From Eurosta solidaginis (Eukaryota; Arthropoda; Insecta; Diptera; Tephritidae): 64,000 bases of DNA. The notes under the pieces were generated by a model. It had not been told where the DNA came from. It searched no databases and saw nothing but the letters and a program-made list of their open reading frames with translations. Location of the stretch: contig NC_090319.1 of assembly GCF_040869045.1 (NCBI RefSeq), positions 268,724,897 through 268,788,896 on the forward strand, given 5' to 3'. Positions 56,448 to 64,000 of the stretch are shown here, in pieces. A program made the translations under genes and the position numbers. Position 1 is the first letter of the stretch. Every line of letters begins with the position of its first letter.

Positions 56448-56879
56448 TTTTCAATTCGTAAAAACTAACTTTCACTGATTTTAATTATTGTAAGTTATTT
56501 TTCAAATGGACACAAATTCGCTACATAAACGTTCACAAAAGTATAAAAATACTTATACGTGAATATTAACTTTCAAATAAACCAAAAATCGTAACGAATT
56601 GTTTAAAACTAAATTCATATTTTTTAAATAACAGCTGATAAAGTGACATTATAGTCAATGACGTAACGATTAGACAGCCAAAAAAAATTGCAATCCCATC
56701 GCAAGTAAATAAATGCAGGTATGCGATTTATCATCTCCTTTCCCGGCACTTTTGATTCCTCTACCCTCTGCTGCTTTCCCTAGCTCCCATTCTGATTCTA
56801 CTCCACCTATAATATATGTATATAAACCTTCTGAGGTTACTCTGGTCAACATATCTCTCAAACCCACTTAGGTAACAAA

Positions 56880-57125
56880 ATTAAAACTACCTTGCATTAA
56901 TACCCTCGTCAATGCCTATCGCTTGATACCCATATCGCATGAACACATTATAGAGTTATCCTGGTCCACATTTTGGTCGATATCTCGCAAACTAAGTTGG
57001 ATATTGAAATGAAATCTCTACACTCTACATTAAAACCCTCGTCGATACTTATCGTTTGATACACGTATCGCATGCCCACATTTTAGGGTTACCTTGGTCC
57101 ACATTTTGGTAGATATCTCAAAAAC
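56880..57125. repeat. Two ~130-bp modules in the 5' region of the coding Helitron
   Basis: TTGATACCCATATCGCATGA, ACACATTATAGAGTTATCCT, GGTCCACATTTTGGTCGATA, TCTCGCAAACTAAG, then a second round (TTTGATACACGTATCGCATG .. TTTTAGGGTTACCTTGGTCC .. GGTAGATATCTCAAAAACGC). Landmarks 56950 and 57082 are 132 bp apart. The same module builds the arrays of Helitron family A and of DINE-1-like family B. Confidence 0.85.
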
Positions 57126-57287
57126 GCTTCTAAACCTTTGCAGTTTTTTAGCCTATAACCATGACGAGCCACCGCCAAAGCTATGCTCAAAATTTCATCT
57201 CAATCGGTTCAGCCGTTCTCGAGCTTTGCGGTCCAGAAAAAAACGGCTTTCAAAATATATTTTAATAATAAAATAATAATATATAGA

Positions 57288-60090
57288 TAAAACTAAATAA
57301 ATGCATTCAATTTCTTCTTTTAAAATTTAAGCTCTTTTTTAAAAGAACTTATATACATAAACCTGAAAAAAGTATTACGCGACTAGCACGCTTTAACGAT
57401 AAATCAATATATACAGCTGCGAGCACGGATATATCAGTGGCAATTTTTATCGTGTTTAGTCAGTAAACATTTTTTTTTTTATTTCGATGATCTCAGTAAA
57501 AACGTCCATTAATTCTCTAATTTAAACTATGCAACACCAATCTCCAAAACTTTTTCGAAAAGATCTGAGCCCGTATCCTGTGTTATGATTAGTATCGAAA
57601 TCAAGTTTTCACTCAAACATAGAATCAAAATTGCTCTGAAATAGTTTGATTTATAATTTATCAAAAGTTGTGGAAATAGTTTGGAAGTTTCATATTTATA
57701 AATTGAGTGAAGAACGGAATCCGATACGAATCGTAACACACAATATGGATACTGATAATTACGGGAAAATACGAAAATGTAAAATATATTTTTGGAACAG
57801 AGCTGCTCAACCCCTATAGACTTATAGTACTTTTGGTTTTGTTTTACCCTGAAGACACAAATTCACACTTTGAATATAAAAAAAAATGTTCATAGCACTT
57901 CCATATACCCTTATATATAATTTCGATTCATATGAAAGTGCCTGAATTTCATATGAAAGTGCAAAGAAAAAGCACTTCCATACGAAACCAAGGCACTACG
58001 GCATGATTTGATTTGAAATTTACACTAACAAAATGTACACCAAAATTGTTTTCAAAAATATTGTAGCAATGAGAAAATTTTTAATTCAAAGTTTATTCAT
58101 TAAGAGGACCATCAAAATTGTTTAAACATTTAAAGAAATTTTTTTTTTTTTTCAACTTTCAGTGAACATATAATTTTGTATATGAATTCTTATTTGCACT
58201 TCATTATACAAGTTTTTGAACAGCCCTGTTTTGAAACGTTCAGAATTTTTTGAGTATGCAGTATTGTTGTTGTAACACGGCAAATCAAACAAACCAAAAA
58301 TGATAGCTAAATATTTTTTTTTTGTAGGAGTTCTTACTTCAAAAAATTTTAAACAAGCGCAAGTTATTCAAGTATATTATCGGGTACTTTATACATATTT
58401 TATTCACAAATTAGCTTACGTATATGAAAAGTCATATATGTAATACTCTTATATTGCTACAAAAGCATCAGAGTGCCGATATATTGCTGTATAAACGTTT
58501 TTGTTTTTGTACTCATTAATCGAATGTACCTTAATTAAAATTTTTTCTTGTCACAATTATACTGTTACAATCACAAAAATTTTGTAGGCTGTCTTTGGTT
58601 CGAATTCAAAACACATTGCGAGCATATTCTATTAGCAATATAGGAGTATTACATATATGATTAAAATGGACATAGATTTTTAGAGAACAATTCATTGTAG
58701 CATATTTGTTTACTTCAGTGACTTTTTAATGGAAGGAACAAAGACTTCTTGTCTCTTTGGCAAACACAATTGCCAGCCAATACAATTTTCCCTCAGAAAT
58801 AATACCACCATTGCTAACAAATGCTGATTTGAACTGTGGAGGTCATTGAGAAGAAAGGTCCTTTTTATTCGAACAAGAGTCATAGAACAAATGGGTATTA
58901 GAGGATTGGAAGAAGGTTCTTCGAGCTATATTTTAGCTCTATAACTGCATTCACTTAAATAACACCGAATTTATAAAACTCACTGGTTAGTTAAAATAAT
59001 GGTGCGAAATAATAGGTCATGCATTGAATGCGGGCAAGACGATGTACTTGGGTAGGACTTTGTCTTTTTGTATTGAATTGGAGTTTGAACAAAATTGGCG
59101 GAGTGGTTTCGGAGTCCGCAAGCTACAAATGTGCGTACAAGATAACCTAAGAGCTTTACTCATAAATTCTACGTCCACGCATCTCTATACATTGGCTCTT
59201 TATTTGCGTATAGAGGCAGTGCATTTAGAAATACTTTTGACTCTTCATACTGTGAATGGCAAGTGGCACGTACCGCACTGGGGAACGAACGCGCCTTCCT
59301 AAAAGCACTTGTCTGCGCTGAGAAGTCAATAACATCTTTAGAATTATAAGAGTTGCTTAACGCCAGACCACAGTTCTTTTCGCACAGCCGTCGCCTTTCT
59401 TCAGAACGAATGGCTGATATATCCAGGCGAATTCCGCAAAAACAGCACAGGCGTCAATATTCTCAATCTCTTACTTTTTTTTTGCGGATATGCGTAACCT
59501 TTATGTTAACTCAAATACTCAAATGTTCACTTATTGTGTGCACCAACGATCATTAGATTCGATCATATATATGCATGGTTTCCGTAATTCAGCACTATAC
59601 ATATATTTGAACCTAATTTTTCAAACGAAAGAGATGTATGTATGTATAAAAAATTCAAAAATTTTTAAATCAAAGTGTTAAATATTTTTTTCACTTCATA
59701 CAAGAACTCCTACAGAAAGGAGAGAAATGTCCAGTTCACTATTACTTTGTTTAATATATTTTGCTCAATAAGCTCTAGTCTAACAAAACAAAGTTATAAG
59801 TGTTGATACGATTTTTGACAATATTTATTTCCATACGCCTTTTTATATGACCTAAAATCTGCAACACGATTCGGAAAAAACTTTTAAAAAATCAATGCGA
59901 ATTTTAGTAAACTTATTACATGTACTTTGATAAACTAAAATTGACCAGGCTCTAAAATAGCACACTCGAAAAAATTTTGAAAGTTATGTAATATTTTCTC
60001 CAATTTTCGCACTTTTCGAGGACGTTTTGAATTTGATTTGCATTGTTTCAGTTACAAAATCCACGAAAGCTTTTTTTAAATTATCAAAAA
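57288..60090. other. AT-rich spacer (2.8 kb); no gene or named repeat seen
   Basis: Contains the phrase CATATGAAAGTGC twice near 57929-57962 and several poly(T) runs. Open frames (59024-59302, 59353-59556) lack recognisable domains and splice context. Nothing else seen. Confidence 0.45.
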
Positions 60091-60803
60091 CTAGAAGACC
60101 CACAGACATTGTTCTGCCCTAAATTTGGCCAATCTGCATATATTTTAATAAGCTTTTTCCGTCTTACTCTGCCATCTCCCCCTCTTCACTTATTCCTAAT
60201 CCTTTTATTCACTCCTCCCTTGATCTTCGTCTCTTTCTATCTCTTTCTCAATCTCCTTCTCTCTTTTCTCTTCTCTCAATTTCTTATCATTCTTCTGCAT
60301 CCCTTATTGCCTTTCCCAGAGGGTGGTATGTATTTTATTCCAGTCCCAGTCCCACTCCGAGTCTCAGTCCCAGTCCTAGTCCTAATCCCAATCCCAGTAT
60401 CTAGATAATATATTACTCTGTACTAAAGCACTCATCAACAGCTTTAATTTGATATCCATATTGTATAAACACTGTCTAGGCATTCACTGGCCCACGTTTT
60501 GGCCTATATCTCGAGACCCTAGTCACCCAGGGGTATGAAAATTGCCCTCTACTAAAGCACTCATCAACAGCTTTCATTTATTATCCATATTCTATAAACA
60601 CATTCTAGGGGTACTCGGGTCCACGTTTCGGCCTATATCTCGAGACCCTGTAGGTCGATCGCAACCAAGCCTATGTAGTAACCACCGCGTGAGGTTTACG
60701 CAACTTGTGTAAAAGCTTGAACAAAATCGACGGACGCATCTCTTCAAACACCGGCGACCAACTAACACATATTTTAGCCTTTCTTTTTACATACATATAT
60801 AGA
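60091..60803 (-). mobile_element. Non-autonomous Helitron, family A copy 2 (short)
   Basis: CTAG at 60091-60094 preceded by A, then hairpin CAGACATTGTTCTG, then the same CCCTAAATTTGG as at the window start. Pyrimidine tract, AGTCCC-type microsatellite and about two ~130-bp modules (60420-60650) follow. The far end GA at 60802-60803 is followed by T and reads TCTATATATGTATGT on the minus strand. Sequence 60655-60780 does not match copy 1, so the 5' part has diverged or been replaced. Confidence 0.72.
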
Positions 60804-60916
60804 TTTTTATTTTTCACACTTCACTATAATATTAAAACGAAATGCAGATTTTCGTTGCTTCTGAAATTCGGCTTAAAAATTTCACATGGAACAACTAAAG
60901 ACTCTCCTGAATTAAA

Positions 60917-62030
60917 AACAAGTAAGGACGGGACTGTATTCGGCTGTGCCGAAGATTTCATACCTTTCATGAATGGGGCTGAACAATAATCTTATCCCGT
61001 GCGTAATCTCCAAATAATCGGATGTATAAGATAAAAAATATATAGTGAAAAGATGTACATACCTAAACTATTTTTAAGATAAATATAAAATAAAAAATAG
61101 CAAAAAAGCCCCTTATCTGAACGATCGGTATGGGATATATATTATGTATAGCTCCGATCGAAATGATTTTTACAGGAAATCTTCTATAATATATTAGAAT
61201 AAATCACCAAGTTTCACGTTTTATATTCGAAACTAGGGGAGAAATGGCCAAAAATCTTTCTATCTGAACGATCGGTTGTATGGGATATATACTATATATA
61301 ACTCCGATCAAAGTGATTTTTTCAGGAAATATTACATGATATATTAAAATATATATCACCAAGTTTCACGTTTATACTTTCTAAATTAAGGGAGAAATGG
61401 CCAAAAATCTTTCTATCTGAACGATCGGTTATATGGGATATATACTATATATAGCGCCGATCAAAGTGATTTTTTCAGGAAATGTTCTATGATATATTAA
61501 AATATATATCACCAAGTTTAACGTTTTTATATTGAAAATTAAGGGAGAAATTGCCAAAAATATTTCTATCTGAACGATCGGTTTTATGGGATATATCCTA
61601 TATATAGCTCCGATCAAAGTGATTTTTTAGGATATCTTCTAAGATATATTAGAATATATATCACCGAGTTTCACGTTTATTCTTTCTAAATTGCGGCAGG
61701 AATGACCAAAATCGTCTTATCTGAACGATCGGTTGTATGGGAGATATATGGTATAGTGGTCCGATCCTACCGGATCCGCCAAGTGTCTAATATAATACAA
61801 AAGTACATCCTTGTGCCATATTTCATTGAGATATCTCAAAATTTGAGGGACTAGTTTGCGTTCAAACAGACAGACGGACGGACAGACGGAAATGGCTATA
61901 TCAACTCAGTTTGGCGCCCTGATCAATTCGGTGGTATACTTAATGGCGAGTCTATCTTCTATATTTCTCAACGTTACAAACATCGGACCAAAGTTAATAT
62001 ACCATTTCATGTTCATGAAAGGTATAAAAA
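60917..62030 (-). mobile_element. DINE-1-like element, family D, complete
   Basis: Plus strand left end: AACAAGTAAGGACGGGACTG, hairpin TTCGGCTGTGCCGAA, CATACCTTTCATGAATG. Right end: TTCATGAAAGGTATAAAAA. The matching sub-terminal repeats (ACCTTTCATGAA) with a stem-loop outside one of them are the DINE-1/Helentron-associated layout. The body has five ~150-bp units and GACAGACGGACGGACAGACG, as in Drosophila INE-1 type elements. No coding capacity. Confidence 0.78.
61090..61790. repeat. ~150-bp tandem units in family D element
   Basis: TCTGAACGATCGGT recurs at 61116, 61263, 61416, 61569 and 61720 (147, 153, 153, 151 bp). Units also share GATATATACTATATATAGCT, CCGATCAAAGTGATTTTTTC and ATATCACCAAGTTTCACGTT. 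Confidence 0.92.
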
Positions 62031-62044
62031 TGTCATAGTACCTC

Positions 62045-62118
62045 TAAATCGCGGGCCCCCTCAGAAACCCCGGGCCCGGGGCTAATCCCACCCCCCACCT
62101 TCTCGGCGGCCCTGGTGA
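62045..62118. other. GC-rich block, possible DNA-transposon end
   Basis: GCGGGCCCCCTCAGAAACCC, CGGGCCCGGGGCTAATCCCA, CCCCCCACCTTCTCGGCGGC, CCTG: sharply GC-rich in AT-rich surroundings. Minus strand begins CAGGGCCGCCGAGAAGG, resembling a hAT-type terminus. I cannot find a partner end in the window. Confidence 0.35.
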
Positions 62119-62289
62119 TGTGCTATACTTGATATCATTCGCTATAATATTTTTTATTGATAAGCACGTTGTTTAATTAAAGACCAACCAATTACACGGA
62201 AGTATAGCCGCACCACCTGAAAATGTGAGTGCCGATGCGTATACGTAACATTTTATTATTACGTATAAACAAATAAAAAAAATTACAAT

Positions 62290-62446
62290 AAAATAATATT
62301 GCGACTATAAACTGAGATATAACCTATCCTGTGTTTCAAGTTAGATCGAACTACACACGTAGTGTAAAACAAATTCAAAATCGGTTCAGTAGTTTAGGAG
62401 TACATCGGGAACAAACATTGTGATACGTGATGTTTATATATTAAGA
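62290..62446 (-). mobile_element. Helitron 5' end fragment
   Basis: Minus strand starts TCTTAATATATAAACATCAC (plus GA at 62445-62446, then T), followed by CACAATGTTTGTTCCCGATG and ACTGAACCGATTTTGAATTT. The 5' TC, A-rich start and AACCGATTTTGA phrase suit a Helitron 5' end. No matching CTAG end found, so extent to the left is uncertain. Confidence 0.5.
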
Positions 62447-64000
62447 TAAGAAAAGTTTAACTATCGAAATTTTCCAAAAAACTACTACTCTTTTCGTGCT
62501 CGCAACTGTATATTATTAATTGTCAATTTTCTAAATTTCGATATATTAATGTCAGTGGTAAAGTGGCGGATTTTTAAAGTACAAAAGTACACAGTTTTGT
62601 TTATATTTTACATGCTTATATTTATGTACATATGTATATGTAAGTAAGAGTTTGCTTCAGGTACAAGTATTTCAACTTATGAAGGTAAGTAAAGTGGGTG
62701 GCCCATGTAAATGGATGATAGTAAGAGCATCTGTCTATACAATCGCAATTTTAAATCTTCGAAAACATTAATCACTAAATATGTGTCACCACTTAACGAC
62801 ATGATTTGTATTGAATTGGAGTATATTGGAACCCAGAGTTCATATCTGAAACCACTTCCAAATTTCTTTTACAAAAATTCTGCTGATCAAAGAAGTTTAA
62901 ACCACAATATGACGTATTCTGCTCTCTGCGAAAGTTATTCAAATTTATTTGGATGTAAGCAAATGGTTGAGCAGAATAATATCAGCAGAGTCTGCAAGTG
63001 CACATACATATGTACATATATACGTATTTGCCCTAATGCATTTCATAACTGAATGTTGTTCTTCCCTTATAAATGAAAAATGAAAAAAGCCGCCATGTAT
63101 TTCGGATTATGTTCTGAGAATACAAAGAAAAATATGTGCTTACTCCCAGCAAACAAAATTTAACTTTATATAAAGCTTATTTTATATGCCCAAAAGTCGT
63201 GTGGCGTCAGGCCTTAATTTTATAAGCAATATAAGTTGTGTGGCGCATTCCTCATCAGGCCCAAGGTATATCTGAAAGATAACGTTATGCATATTAAATA
63301 AGGCTAAGAGTATAAAGACCTTATTATAAGGCTTATGGACAAAATACAAGAAGGCTTACATAAGGCCTCATGATAAGATACTACCTTCTTTGTTAGGACC
63401 TTTTATATAAGGCTTATAACCAAATAAGAATCAGGTTTACATAAGGTATTGCAATAACATAGTATATCGAGTACAATAATCTGATTATAAGTTTTATAAA
63501 TCTAGTATGATAAGAAATATTATGCTAAATTTTAACTTAGTTATAAGTGCAATTGTCATATAAAATCAGGCTTGCATAGAACTTATAATAAGGCATCATC
63601 TGACTTTGAGTTCTTTCAATCTCCTATCTCAAAACAATATTTAAGTATAGATTAGTAATCTATCATCCATGATTCAATTTCAGTTCCTGCGTTCAACTTA
63701 CTGGTCAAGTAACATTAAAAATACTTTTTGAAAGTTTATTTTAACGCGATGAAAATATTTTCTTTAAAAATTCTTTTGTCCGATGTCGTTTAGAGCAATG
63801 GCGGATCTACGGGGGCCTATATGCGGGGAGTTTTAAATTAGTATTAGTTTGAGAAAAATAGTTAAAAATAAAGATAAAAAATAAAAATTGGTGTGGAAGA
63901 AAAAGAAAAAAACAATTTACAAATCAAATAATTTTCAAAAATTCTTTAGTAACCATTTTGTTTCTTCATATTGATAAGCTAAAAAAACTCAGAATGTTAG
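62447..64000. other. AT-rich spacer; no gene seen, short ATAAGGC repeats near 63150-63600
   Basis: The open frame 62711-63052 (113 codons) has no recognisable domain or signal. From about 63150 the words ATAAGGCTTAT, AAGGCTTACATAAGG and their inverse recur every 40-70 bp, a possible decayed palindromic element. GGCGGATCTACGGGGGCC at about 63803 is an isolated GC-rich word. Confidence 0.4.

Larger units (their letters stand above)
48697..57287 (-). mobile_element. Large coding Helitron, decayed and interrupted
   Basis: Minus strand. The 5' end is TC at 57287-57286 (TCTATATATTATTATTTTAT), followed on the plus strand by T. The 3' end is CTAG at 48700-48697 with GC-rich sequence just before it, followed by T. 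Between these ends, in the right order, are pieces of the N-terminal zinc-finger-like region, the Rep domain with HUH and two-Tyr motifs, and the Pif1-type helicase. Stops and shifts break every domain. It is interrupted by a solo LTR (54302-55028 plus a duplicated part) and by about 2.4 kb with an inverted-repeat element (49030-51440). The last helicase piece might belong to a second, smaller Helitron, since a second motif-VI-like sequence precedes the gap. Confidence 0.72.

Noticed and set aside
59024..59302. 92-codon plus-strand frame in the AT-rich spacer
   Set aside because: No domain, splice context or repeat match.

Overview
This is eukaryotic DNA, almost certainly from a higher fly. 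True-fruit-fly (Tephritidae) relatives are the best guess, from the style of the repeats: DINE-1/INE-1-like elements carrying runs of the GGACGGACGGACATGGCT type, a tRNA-headed SINE, and a non-LTR tail ending in (CAA)n. The evidence for a eukaryote is spliced exons with GT..AG borders, a secreted ZP-domain protein, and transposons making up most of the sequence. There are no bacterial operons, Shine-Dalgarno sites or CRISPR arrays.

Only one host gene is visible: the 3' half of a ZP-domain, single-pass apical-matrix protein on the + strand (exons 3544-4483, 7694-7974, 8949-9193). As written it has one in-frame TGA and two single-base frame shifts in the same direction, so it is either a decaying copy or a good gene with assembly errors. 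A Helitron ends only 22 nt upstream of its first visible exon.

Everything else is repeat DNA in nested layers. 1-3521: non-autonomous Helitron with ~130-bp tandem modules, split by a LINE. 4802-6437: DINE-1-like element in an intron. 8280-10722: tRNA-like SINE pieces, a second SINE and a DINE-1-like fragment. 10726-25335: four head-to-tail Helitron-like units, each built round an ~89-bp satellite that forms ~533-bp higher-order repeats; unit 4 holds a 1.7-kb insertion with a 14-bp target duplication. 26323-27676: internally deleted piggyBac between TTAA sites. 28940-32115: TIR element split by a DINE-1-like element with a ~130-bp array. 32571-42587: 5-kb tandem duplication, each copy holding a reversed DINE-1-like element. 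42588-48200: degenerate repeats, SINE and LINE remains.

48697-57287: a large, decayed, protein-coding Helitron (Rep + Pif1-type helicase, minus strand). It is interrupted by a solo LTR with ATAT target duplications, a 369-bp tandem duplication and an inverted-repeat element. 60091-62446: another small Helitron, another DINE-1-like element with ~150-bp units, and a Helitron 5' end. The rest is AT-rich sequence in which I recognise nothing.

The most notable pattern is one ~130-bp module (core: TTTGATACCCATAT ... CATTCTAG ... GATATCTCGA). It recurs in the 5' region of the coding Helitron, in canonical CTAG-ended non-autonomous Helitrons, and as the internal array of DINE-1-like elements. That suggests sequence exchange, or common descent, between rolling-circle transposon lineages usually treated as separate.
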